The notes below the pieces were generated by a model. That model did no database searches and was not told where the DNA came from. It saw only the letters and a list, made by a program, of their open reading frames with translations. From positions 51,479,445 to 51,543,444 of the forward strand of contig OX352772.1 of assembly GCA_947095535.1 (NCBI GenBank): a stretch of DNA of 64,000 bases, in the 5' to 3' direction. Positions 36,600 to 46,900 of this stretch are shown one piece after another. This DNA comes from Poecilobothrus nobilitatus. Lineage: Eukaryota; Arthropoda; Insecta; Diptera; Dolichopodidae. The position numbers and the translations under genes are program-made. Every line of letters starts with the position of its first letter. Positions within the stretch are counted from its first letter, which is position 1.

Positions 36600-37500
36600 G
36601 TAATAAAACTGTTAACACATGTTAAATTATAATGTTAAAACTTTAAGTTTTACTTTCTACTTTCATAAAAGTTGTACAAGATCCTATAAGTTACGGATGT
36701 TTAAAAGTAAACAAATATTCAATTTTAGATCCCTAATAGCACTTATACGAGAGGTACAAGAGGTACAAAACAATTTTTATGTGGCTAATCCTGAAAGATC
36801 TTACTTCTCACAAATTTTCAAGGTTTTAACTAAAAGTGTATCGTAAAATTTTATTTAGAATAAAAATAAATATGAAATAAAACAAAAGTCTTTTAAAACA
36901 CGTCTCACGTAAAAAGTTTTTTCATTTGTTTTAATAACTTGCAGATGATTTCTGTAGGAATGCATTTAAATATTAGAAATCAGATCTTTTCAAATAAGTT
37001 TCACGTAAAAAGTTTTTTAATTTGTTTTAATAACTCGCAGATGATTTTTGTGAAGATTCATTTAAGTAATAGAATAAATCAGAGGTTTAAACAGCAGTTA
37101 CCTATGTAATTTTAACATTACTAATGCCTACTGATAAGTTTAGCAAAGTTGAAAAGACGGAACACTCTTAACATATTTAAAAAAGAACAAAAGAGTTGAA
37201 ACAGGAATTTGGTGTAGTAGTTAATAATATGGGGTAGTAGTATCATCGAAATTCGAATTCCCAAGTAATTCTCTGTTCAAAACAGAGTTTTTTTTGAAAT
37301 ATGAGGGGCTGTAGCTCTGTAAAGGATGGGGCTACATAAAAAATGTTATTCCCCAACATTATTGTGTTTAAAAATTCTGTTCATGGTTAAAATTGAATTG
37401 TTCAATCTTAAAAAAGGTGTAAACATTTTGTAAACAGACTGATGGACGGACATAATGAAATTAACAAGCAAATTTAAAAAATTTTTTTTTTGAAAAATGT
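36600..37500 (-). mobile_element. Helentron/DINE-1-like fragment with a local duplication
   Basis: In minus orientation: the GTCCGTCC-type block (plus-strand GGACGGAC near 37444), GTAGCCCCATCC…GAGCTACAGCCCC (near 37330-37305), then a region matching the 3' internal part of other copies (CATCCGTAACTTATAGG near 36690). Within it, TCACGTAAAAAGTTTTTT recurs at 36905 and 37001, a 96-bp tandem duplication. Ends not intact. Confidence 0.65.
36905..37075. repeat. Tandem duplication, period 96 bp
   Basis: Two copies of TCACGTAAAAAGTTTTTT…TTTGTTTTAATAACT(T/C)GCAGATGAT at 36905 and 37001, diverged by a few percent. Confidence 0.8.
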
Positions 37501-38136
37501 GCTAAAAAGAACAGAAAATAACAAAGCGTAGAAAGACTAAATTCTTTCATATATAGATAATGACATTATTAACTGTTAAAAAGATTTTTGAATCTAAAGT
37601 TAATATTTATTTTATAGAGTTTTATATAAATTTTCTTAAATATTTCCCGTAATAATGAAAATTGATATTCTTTAATATCTGACAAAAAATAATTATATTA
37701 GCATGGAATAAATGGGGCTAACTTTTATTTTGTATGACTCTTAAATTTCTAGATATAAAATTGCCGCGTTTCAGCTCATAATGATTAAAATAGGTTTTAT
37801 TTTTAGTAATTACAAAATTTTATTAGTAAATAAATTAATAAATTGAATTTAGTCCTTATTGTAAAGGAAGATTTTTGGATATGAACTTCAAGAATACAAT
37901 TTTAGATTTGTTCTCCGAATTATTAACACGCAAATAAATTCAAAGTATTTGTAAGGAGAATAAGAGAATACAAAAATACCATTGTCAAGTCATGACTGGT
38001 TAAATATTAAATCAGTTTTTTGAAAATTTATTTAAAGATTAAATCAACTGTTCAATTATTACATCTTATTTTATGGAATTTATCATATTATTTATAAATT
38101 TATAAGATTACGAAGACAATATTGATGAAAACATAT
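37500..38136. other. AT-rich gene-free stretch
   Basis: Nothing supported. Confidence 0.5.
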
Positions 38137-38145
38137 AGTAAAAGG
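38137..38145. repeat. 9-bp target site duplication, left copy
   Basis: AGTAAAAGG directly abuts the MULE left end and is repeated exactly at 39050-39058 against the right end. Confidence 0.9.
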
Positions 38146-38295
38146 GGCTCTGCGAACTAACGCCAGAATGAACTAACCCCAGAACTGAAAATGAACTATC
38201 GAATTTTAGCTAATTTTTCTGGCGTTAGTTCATAAGTTAACTTAAGGTAAAAAAAAACGAACTAACGCCAGAATGCAATGAACTAACACCAGAAT

Positions 38296-38577
38296 TCAAA
38301 GAACTAACGCGAGAATGTAATGAACTAATGTCAGAAAATGTAAACATTTGTTAAAATTTTGAAATTTTTTGAATTTATATTTCAAGGCTATACGAAAGAT
38401 CAAAAAAAAAATATTTCGCACAGCCTTTCGCATTACATGCCCATTTATAATCCCATTATATGCCTCCAAGCTAAACGTTGTTCTATCAGTCATAATTGAT
38501 TGTGGTTCCAATTTAAGAATATTATTATCAATATACTCAAATAAGTGCTTATAGCATTCTTCAGTTTTGTTAGACAT
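38296..38577 (-). pseudogene. MULE transposase-like fragment
   Basis: The first 35 residues read MSNKTEECYKHLFEYIDNNI then LKLEPQSIMTDRTTFSLEA. This resembles the MULE transposase core segment '…F..L……P..IMTDFE.A…A', in which the Asp of the TD motif is catalytic. The rest is degenerate and runs into the subterminal repeats, so the DNA-binding region and most of the catalytic domain are missing. The element is likely mobilised, if at all, by another copy. Confidence 0.45.
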
Positions 38578-38640
38578 TAAAACAAAAAACAGCGGAAATA
38601 TCTATGACAATAAAATTAACGTTTAAATGCATAATTCATA

Positions 38641-38845
38641 CCGCTTTTTCCAGAAATTTCAGGATTAAGTATAGAATAAATTTAATAACAAATAATATCG
38701 CGGAGGCCGGCTGGCCAACGCGGTACGGCGCGATCCGTCGAGCCCGCCGAACCACAGCTTCGCGCGCGCTGCGACATCGCAGCCCTCTTCCCATAGGGTT
38801 TATAAAATTATTAACTTAATTTTATCAAATTTCTGGAAAAGGCGG
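38641..38845. repeat. Inverted repeat with GC-rich loop inside the MULE
   Basis: CCGCTTTTTCCAGAAATTT (38641-38659) is inverted at 38827-38845 with 18 of 19 matching; imperfect AT-rich pairing extends inward. The right arm continues into CTTTTGTGACCAAC, matching the 90-bp unit at 50.7-51.5 kb. Between the arms lies the GC-rich segment at about 38699-38803. Confidence 0.8.
38699..38803. other. GC-rich segment of unknown origin
   Basis: In 38701-38790, 66 of 90 bases are G or C (73%), against roughly a quarter in the window as a whole. It has many CpG, for example CGCGCGCGCTGCGACATCGC. It is open in one plus frame for about 40 codons, but GC-rich DNA is expected to be. It matches no tRNA or rRNA that I recognise. 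It may have been captured by the element or come from another source. Confidence 0.75.
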
Positions 38846-39049
38846 ATATTCCCCTTTTGTGACCAACAACAGCGGCTATGCAGTAAAACACAAGATTTTG
38901 TAGCGCTCCAAATGAACTAACACCAGAATGCAATGAACTACATCAGAATGCAATGAATTAACACTAGAATGCAATGAACTAAGACCAGAATGCAATGAAC
39001 TAACGCTAGAAAATAATTTTTCTCAGTTCTGGCGTTAGTTCGCACAGCC

Positions 39050-39058
39050 AGTAAAAGG
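39050..39058. repeat. 9-bp target site duplication, right copy
   Basis: AGTAAAAGG, identical to 38137-38145. Confidence 0.9.
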
Positions 39059-39269
39059 TAATAAATGTTAATAGCCATCGTAACCGAAAAAAATATTTTA
39101 TATATTGTGATCATCCATTAGGTTAGGGAAGATAATAATTTCTGACAACTTAAAGTAAAATATTTAGTCAATTAATTACAGTAGAAAAAGGAGAAGGCAA
39201 AACTAGTTTTTTGAACAAAATTATTTTTCCTTTTAAAAATTTGAGCCCTCTCAAAATTTCAAATTTCTA

Positions 39270-39640
39270 AATTTAATCGTTTATTAGGTTCGGGGAGTAA
39301 AACATATTTTTATATAACGGTAAAAATAGCTGTTAAGTTGCAAAATAATATGTAACATTAATTTTCATTTATAAAACTTAAGAAAAATGTACTTATTTTA
39401 TAAAATTGTACAATTCGAGTTATTACAATTTTTAAATGGACTGTATGAATTAATGCAACACAAAAATTTCTATTATGCAACGGTGACTATTTTGCAATGG
39501 TTACTATGTCTAACATTTATTTCTTTATTTTAAACGGTGTAAAAGTTTTGTAAACAGACAAACGGACGGACGAACAGAGTAAAACTAATAAGTATATTTT
39601 TCAAAAATGATTTGCTAAAAATGCGCTAAAAAGTTAAACT
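39270..39640 (-). mobile_element. Helentron/DINE-1-like fragment
   Basis: Plus-strand TTGTAAACAGACAAACGGACGGACGAACAG (read in two parts) near 39550 and ATAACGGTAAA near 39317 are the (GTCC)n block and the TTTACCGTTAT block of this family in reverse orientation and correct spacing. Flank AAATGCGCTAAAAAG is shared with 37495 and 60430. Truncated. Confidence 0.6.
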
Positions 39641-41040
39641 GCAGCAATTATAGTAATCGGATATAGTACCCTCTAATTAAAGAAATTTATTTCTTTAAAA
39701 TGTTCCAAAATTAAGGACAGTATCAATCACAGTAAAGTTTTCAAAACTTTTACAATAAAACTTGTTTTTAATTAAAATAAAAATTTTTAAATTTCTTTTT
39801 AATATATGGGTTGGTCTAAACGATTATTTAAAGTATATAATCCATTATTTTATAAAAAAAGTTATTAAATATTTTTATATCTTTTTATCAAGTAAAAATT
39901 AAGGCACAAATGGTAATTTTTCAGTAGACTGATTTTGAATTTAAAAAATGCATTAATAAAGCTTTAAACGCGATTAATAACATTTATAGCATCAGATAAA
40001 ATTATAATAAATAATTTCATTCATTTATAACAATTTATAATTTTTAAAATAGCTGATAAGAGATGTTAAAGCCTTCTTTAATATTTTTAAACTTTTCATG
40101 GAAATCTTAAAGTTTTTAATGAAAATTTTGAAAACATTAGGAAAATATGGGAATTGAATGCATTAAGGCCTTGAAAATGTCACTATGTTATGAATGGCCT
40201 TAAAAATGTCACTACATTCTGAATGGTCTTAAAAATATCACAACGTCCTAGTTTTCCGAAAGAGAAGAAGAAGATCTTATAAGGCTCTTAATTACTTACA
40301 AGCTTTTACAAGTTATAAATAATAATAAAAAAATGATTTAAAATAAAAAAATGACATTTTTTGGTTATACCAATATACAGTAAATAAATGCAAAGCCATC
40401 TATTGAGCTTTGCATTCTCTAAAAATTGACAATTAATAGAATAAAAGATGTCAGAAACTGCATTATTTTTGTACAAATTTAAAATATTCATTTTAAAGAA
40501 GTGGTTTAGATCAATCATGAGGAGTTGGACAAATAATTTTTAAAACTTTAAATTCTTCTTTTTAAATCTTTTAATAAAAAAATGTTTTCTCCGTTAATAT
40601 TAAATTAAGAAAAAAATCACATAATAACAAAACAATTCCATTCAAGTTTATAAAATTCTTTTTGACAGTCGTCAACTTTTAGCATATGTATGTATATTCA
40701 ATATAATATGCTTTAATGGAGAAAAACGCTTTTGAATAACAAAAATATTATCCTTTTCTTAATTTTTTTTTGTTATACTCGAATTTTGTTTTTGATAAAA
40801 GAATTATATAAAAGTGAAAAGGATTGTAATCGTAAAAAAAAAAAAATACTATTTTGAAATTTTAATAAATTTCGAAGTTATACTTTAAGTTACGAGTCTA
40901 GTAATGTAAATTTAATTTTTTTAATATAACAAGGGGAACTACCGAAAAAATCTTGGGAAAAATAACAAATACCAAAACCTTCAAAAACTTATCTAATCTT
41001 GAAATAAAAAAAATTTTTGTTAAGTTATGAAAATATTATC
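39640..41040. other. AT-rich gene-free stretch
   Basis: Nothing supported. Confidence 0.5.
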
Positions 41041-41060
41041 TGCGAGTGTGTGTAGGAACA

Positions 41061-41168
41061 ATGAGAGAAACGGACGAGTTCGTTTTGGAAGTGATGGACT
41101 CTAACCAACCAAACGTCTTTTTAAATATGTTAAATCGTGTTATGCCACATGCTAAAAATAATCTTTAA
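41061..41168 (+). CDS. Unidentified short coding-like frame, 35 codons
   Basis: ATG at 41061 opens MRETDEFVLEVMDSNQPNV then FLNMLNRVMPHAKNNL and a TAA. The composition is balanced and acidic, unlike the Lys/Phe/Ile-rich chance frames around it, and the local base composition rises over 41041-41170. The frame is open about nine codons further upstream. It could be the last exon of a gene or a remnant. I do not recognise it. Confidence 0.3.
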   Translation: MRETDEFVLEVMDSNQPNVFLNMLNRVMPHAKNNL

Positions 41169-41577
41169 TAAGCCAGTATTTATAAATTAATAGAAATCGC
41201 GGCAAATTAATGCTTTTGTTTTGTCTTAAATTCAAATGGGAAGTCGTCAAAAATTTATCAAAATTTATCAAGAAAAAAGAAAAACGATTATATTTAAATT
41301 TTTTATAAGTTATTAAAATTTGTTTTTAATTAAAATTTTAAATATTTTGGATTAAAAAATTTGACATAAAAATATTCCAAAAATTCTTTTCGATTTTTTT
41401 TTCAATCACGATTTGTTTTTTCAAGAAGGGTAAAGATGATTAAACTGGAAACGATTAACATTTATTTTCTGACTTAAGTTAGATTGTCCAGGAAGTTTTT
41501 AGTTCTACAATTCTACAATTTTTTTAAAAATATTTTTTTTAAATTCATTAATTTGAATCCAAATTAGTTAGAATCGG

Positions 41578-41636
41578 GGGCTTCGGTGGGCCTTGTGTTT
41601 AAAGCGTATAAAATACGCTGTAAACACCGAAGGATT
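41578..41636 (+). mobile_element. Fragment of the tRNA-derived SINE
   Basis: GGGCTTCGGTGGGCC…AAAGCGTATAAAATACGCTG, then TAAACACCGAAGG, follows the head of the copy at 12480-12677 base for base with small changes. It stops before the B box, so it is 3'-truncated. Confidence 0.7.
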
Positions 41637-41688
41637 TGGAATAAGTTAGAGGGAAAAGACTCTCAGTTTATTTAGCTGTACTCTAATA

Positions 41689-42179
41689 TTTTTATACCCA
41701 TATGAACATAGTTCAAGGGTATAATAAATTTGCCGTTACGTCAGTGACAACAGAAACAAGGTAATGATATGAAAAAGGTGTATATAATCTGCTTAAAATT
41801 TTATTCTGAGTCAATTTAGCTAAATCGTTTAGTTTGTCCGTTTATTTGTCTGCATGATAACTCAAAAAATATTGGAGTTTAACGGCAATAAGTTCTGTGG
41901 AGTTTGTTGTTCTATCGCAGATTCAGGTGGTTGTCATGAACTAAATTAAGCTAGACATTTGATATTTTTTAAACAAATATTGAGTTTTAAGGCAAGAATT
42001 TCAGTGAAATTTGGTTGGTTCGAGAAGATGTCATACAACTCCAAAATTTACATAAATATATTGGTGCTTAATTCAATTAGATATCTTATATTTTCTATTA
42101 CATTTTATAGAAATAGCATATATTATGTTCGTACAGATATCCTACAGTTGACATAGTGTACACATACTCTTCTTCGTTT
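41689..42179 (+). mobile_element. Helentron/DINE-1-like element, subfamily 1
   Basis: Starts TTTTTATACCCATATGAACA, shares TAATAAATTTGCCGTTACGT with the 28823 copy, and has a worn GTCCGTTTATTTGTC microsatellite and GATAACTCAAAA. The 3' end CAGTTGACATAGTGTACACA then CTCTTCTTCGTTT corresponds to the AGTTGAC…CTTCCTCGTTT ends of the 31983 and 58131 copies. About 490 bp, the only subfamily 1 copy here with a recognisable 3' end. Confidence 0.75.
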
Positions 42180-43310
42180 AATATAATTTTCATTTTCATT
42201 AATTTTTCATAATTGCCAAATAATTTTTTAGAATCCGCTTGTTTGATTCAATCTTATTGTTTTTAATTTTCTATTCTTGAATTGAACATGGGGAGGACGT
42301 GTTTATTTTTTGTTTTTTGCATTTTGTATTTTGAATTTCAAATTTTATGAAATTATAATATGAATTTTTGTACATAATTTTTATTTTTAATTTTTTTTTT
42401 TTTTTTCGTTTTTTTTGCACTCCTTAAAAATTATTTAAGATATTCGATTACATTTCCTGTGCAACAGAACTGAATTTGAGATTTTTTAATTTTTTTTTTG
42501 TTTTCCAATTTTTATATTATTGTAGACACCAACCACTATTGGTTTATATGTGCGTTTTTATTTTTTTTTTTGTTATTTACCACTTGTTGAATGCTAGCAT
42601 TCATATTTTAATTGTTTTGCATTAGGATATAACAGAAAAAAAAATAAGAGTTCTTGTGTTTTTTTGCAGTAGTAGCATTAGTGTTTAGCAGTTTTTTTTT
42701 TGTTGACGGGTTAGTTTTGAGTATACATATACCATTTGGTTTAAAACCACATGCAATTCGAAAGAAAATATTGAAATAAAATTTTTTGAATGACATTTAT
42801 TTAACAAAACTAAAGAATAAAAAAAAGAATAAAAAATGTAAAGCACTGCATGTTTTTTTTTATTTTCAGGGTAACAGTCGTAATTATTTTAAATTGATTA
42901 CATCTGGTTTCAATGAAATTATAACAGAAAACAAATGGGACTGGAGAAAAAAAATTAAAAAATTTTTAAATTTTTTAAATAACTGTAGGAAAAATATTTT
43001 TTATATTTTGTCATTGATTTTAAAGAATTATATCTAACTGAAGCTGTATTTAAATATCTTCAAATGAATTAAGTATATAAGTTCTAAGATGTTAGAATTT
43101 ATTAAAAGATCCATAATGTGTCGATAACTATACAAATAGTTCGAAGATAACATTAAAAGGGTCAAATATCACATAAAAATTAGTTTAAACTTTGTTTTTC
43201 ACAAAACATTGGAGTTCAAAATTGATCGGTTCTTAATGTTAAATTACGATTAGAGTTAGTAGTAAGAATTAGTTTTAGAAAATTGATAAAGGTAAGATTT
43301 TCTAATTTCC
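42180..43310. other. AT-rich gene-free stretch
   Basis: Low complexity. A TTTTTATTTTCAG acceptor-like site at about 42858-42870 has no convincing exon behind it. Confidence 0.45.
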
Positions 43311-43315
43311 TTACA

Positions 43316-43700
43316 ATAAACATATTTTTTTTCTTCTTTCTCATTCCCTTAGGGAACATAAGGCTTTCAGAAAACCTCTCTAATTTTCCCTATCTTGTGC
43401 TAATCTTTTCACTTTCGCCCAAGATTTTCCACTATTCTCTACTTCTTTTTGGACACGTTTTTTCCAAGTCGTTCCCACGTTTCTTCTGCCATGAGGATTC
43501 CAATCTAATGATTGACGTGCCACTGATGTTATTGGGCGTCTGAGGATGTGGCCGTTCCATCTCCATTTCTTACTTCCTATTTGGGTTTCGATCGGGTCTT
43601 AACTGGATAATTCCAATAACTCTTCGTTGTGTATTCTTTTTGGCCAGAAGATTCTACATATTATTCTTAGGCATTTATTGTTGAAGACGTGTAATTTTTC
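43316..43700 (-). mobile_element. 3' end of a LINE ORF2, same family as 6930-7400
   Basis: The minus strand reads LHVFNNKCLRIICRIFWPKR, IHNEELLEL, then KWRWNGHILRRPITSVARQS, LDWNPHGRRNVGTTWKKRVQ, and KSWAKVKRLAQDRE before the end near 43330. This is the conserved tail (RISNEELW…RRWLGHVLR…ALDWNPQGKR..GRP..TWRR…W…LAQDR) of an insect LINE polymerase, with one frameshift and one stop. The tail ends near CSLREF, where the 3' UTR would begin. The RT core is missing. Confidence 0.8.
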
Positions 43701-43920
43701 AAAGTTGGTACGGTTTACCAATAAGCATATTAACATTAAGTGAATTATTTAAAGGATGGTTTAAAAATATCACAGTTGTGTAGATCTAATAAATTCTTAG
43801 GCATTTATTGTTGAAGACGTGTAATTTTTCAAAGTTGGTACGGGTTATCAATAAGCATATTAACATTAAGTGAATTATTTAAAGGGTGGTTTAAAAATAT
43901 CACAGTTGTGTAGATCTAAG
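43664..43920. repeat. Tandem duplication, period 130 bp
   Basis: The segment starting TTCTTAGGCATTTATTG at 43664 recurs from 43794 with only a few differences (for example ACGGTTTACC and ACGGGTTATC). The first unit contains part of the LINE tail, so duplication followed LINE insertion. Confidence 0.9.
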
Positions 43921-46900
43921 TAATCTGTACTCTGTAAACTTGTAAAAAAATATGTAAAAATAAAAATTGTATATAATATCCATGGTATGAAATAAATTTG
44001 AAATTAGAGTCTAAAGTTTAATAAAAGTAGCAAAATAGTATTAGAAACAGCTAGGAAAGTCAAAAATTGTACGGTACACAAAAAATAGTTAAATTATTCT
44101 GTATAGTCTTTTAATAGATTTGATATCATATTATCTTGACTGCGGCTGCCAAAAGGGTTTCGTGAGTTAATTTTAAAATTGAAAGGAAATACATTTAGAA
44201 TATTGTGAATACAATAACTATTACAGAATATTTAAAAGAAAAGATAAAAATCTTTCCCTCAGCACCATTCTTTTAATTAGGATGTCACCTCTTTTCTTTT
44301 TTTTTCTTGGTGATATTCGATTAAGTAACTTGAAGTCCCAAAATTGGTTTTACAGAGTTTTAAATTAAGAAAGTTTTTCAAGTGTAAAAATGTGATCCTT
44401 AATAGAATCGAAACAATTTCAAACTTTAAAAATAGATTTTAATTAATTTTTAAATTGCTTTACCTGTAAACCAAAGTTATCGAATATTATACTGATATTA
44501 CACAATATATTTTTGTCAACTTGTATAGGTTTTAGAAATATCTTTCGTTTTAATTAAACAGCTAAAGTACAAAGTCTGACTTTAAAAGATCTTTAACAAT
44601 AAAAAAAAAAATTGCACTATTGAAAATTACAGACTCTCCAAAAATTTGTGGTTTTGCTTAATTTGTAATGCAGTTGGTTTTAAGCAACAATGGTTTTAAT
44701 CAAACAACCATAGTCGATCTATATTACAGTATATGTAGTAGGTATATTGAAACCACTATTCTTTAACTTATTTATAATTAATTATACATACATACATATA
44801 TTATATTCGTCCATTTATAGCCAAATTTTATGTATATATATGCGCTTTACCATTTTATTTTGTATCTTCTCTGTATATAATGAAGTATACAAACTATACT
44901 TGAAAAAAATAAAAACAATCTGTTGAATATAACTGATGCGCAAAAACAAACCATTTATTACTACTATTCGTCTGCACTGAAATTATTATTATTATTATTG
45001 TTTGATCTCATTTCAATAATATATTATGGTAGTGTTTCATAATTTAAAAAAAAATTTCTGCAAGGGTTTTAAAGAAAAGAGTTTTTAGCATAAATAAGAA
45101 AAAATTAAAGAAATAAAAGAATTAATAGAAAACAGGAGTAAAAAAAAAATAGTATATACCCTTCTCAAGAATTTAAATAAAAAAAACAATTTCTTTTGTC
45201 CATGAACTTGTTCTTATTTTTAAATTATTGTTTTTTATTGAAAATACATAATAAAATACATCCCTTAAATTTTTAGTTCGTTATACATTAAAAATTATTA
45301 TCTTAAAGAATGTTTTTTTTTTTAAATAAATTTGGCTAACTATCAGTTATTTTGAATGTCATATGTATTTTGTTTACCTGTTTCCCTGAATCTCAAATAT
45401 CGGTAACAATTTCAAATACCTTTTATTCAATTTAAAAGTAACTATAAAGAAAGGTAAGACTTTTAACCACTTTTATGATATACAGGCAACTATCAACTAA
45501 ACATTTTGTTGACGGGGATCATTACTGAAGAATCGATAGGTAAAGAGGGGCAAAGGATTTATTGAAGATAGGATTTACTTCATACAGTAAAATATATTCA
45601 ATGAATTAGAGCATATAGACTCCAATACTACCAATGACAATTTGCGCGTTGATCTTATTGAGGTCTTTCGAGATTCCCACCCACCTTCCCGAAAAACATT
45701 CAGTATTCAGTTGCAGATGTCATAAAATTGATTGAAAGAGATCGAAAAAAAAACAACAGTTAAATGTGACATCTGTGTGAAAGAAAATTAAACTTATGAC
45801 GCGGAATTAAACTATAGGATTGCAAGAAAACTCTATGGATGAAAAATTTCCATATATTATATATATAGAAGTAAAAGTAATAAACAAATGGATTCAACTG
45901 CAATCAGTTCAACCATATATGATTTATTGTTATTTTTGTATTATTTTATAAATTATTTGCAAAAAAAAATCTCACACGATCATATTGCGCCAGGAAATAA
46001 GTTCGTCTACCTCTTACATGTTTTTATTTTGAATTTTTTATATTTTTATTTTTTATTTTTGTTATAATATTAATATTTAAAATTCGCTATTTTTATTTAT
46101 TGTATTGTTAGCTTTCTTTTGAAAATTTTATTTTGTTTTTGTATAGGTACCATATTTTATTAATTTCCTATTCATTTCTATCTTGGAGGACAATTATGTT
46201 TTGATGATGATGATGATGAAATTCTTTTATGTTATTATAAAATTTTATAGTGAAAAAAAAAAAAACAGGAGGTAAAATTTCAGGTATTCAAGAACAGTAC
46301 AGAACCTAACTGAATCGAACAGAACCCATTAATTATTTATGCAAAAATCTTTGGTATATTATTTCTTGGTCGCTTTCATTGGTTTTTTTGCGAAAAAAAA
46401 AAGTTCTTGGAAGAATATTGAAATTTTTTTTATTTTGTTTTTGTAAATGGCATTGAATTGATTCAAATAGAAGGGTTAACCAGTTTTTTTTTTCTCTTCT
46501 AAAAAGCCTTCAAGCTTTTATTTAATTTTTTTTGTTTGTTTGCAAAATTTCAGTAGGGACGAGACTAAAGTATGATTGAAGATAGATAAAAGAATAAAAG
46601 ATTTTGTTTATTTAATAAATGTAAGTATAAAGGATCAACAATCAGGGGAAGGATACATTAAAAAATTATTCTTTTTATATAATATATAGAAAAAATGTAT
46701 CTATATTTTTTTAACTGTAAATAAAATATAATAGAACAACTGCTCAGTATTTTTAGCAGCATGATTTTTAGAACATGATTTCTGATCTATCCTATATTTA
46801 TTTTTCTTTATTTTATGTTCTAGGTGATTGCTCCTTGTTAGAATGAAGGATATATTTTCTTTTTTTTATTTGTTTTGTTTTTGATAGATGATAGATGGAT

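Larger units (their letters stand above)
38146..39049. mobile_element. Mutator-like element (MULE), non-autonomous, 904 bp
   Basis: Ends GGCTCTGCGAACTAACGCC (left) and, reverse-complemented, GGCTGTGCGAACTAACGCC (right), one mismatch in 19. A perfect 9-bp target duplication (AGTAAAAGG) flanks it, the hallmark of Mutator-like transposition. Both subterminal regions hold tandem and inverted copies of GAACTAACGCCAGAATG (left 38150-38335, right 38910-39005). The interior has a transposase-like remnant (38296-38577), an inverted pair of a dispersed repeat unit (38641-38659 and 38827-38845), and a segment of very high G+C between them. The perfect duplication suggests a fairly recent insertion. Confidence 0.88.

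Noticed and set aside
38604..38819. Arg-rich open frame across the GC-rich MULE segment
   Set aside because: Open because GC-rich DNA lacks stops; it spans unrelated AT- and GC-rich parts.
42786..43037. Open frame of 83 codons with an acceptor-like TTTTATTTTCAG inside
   Set aside because: Lys/Asn/Phe/Ile-rich chance frame; no donor and no recognisable domain.
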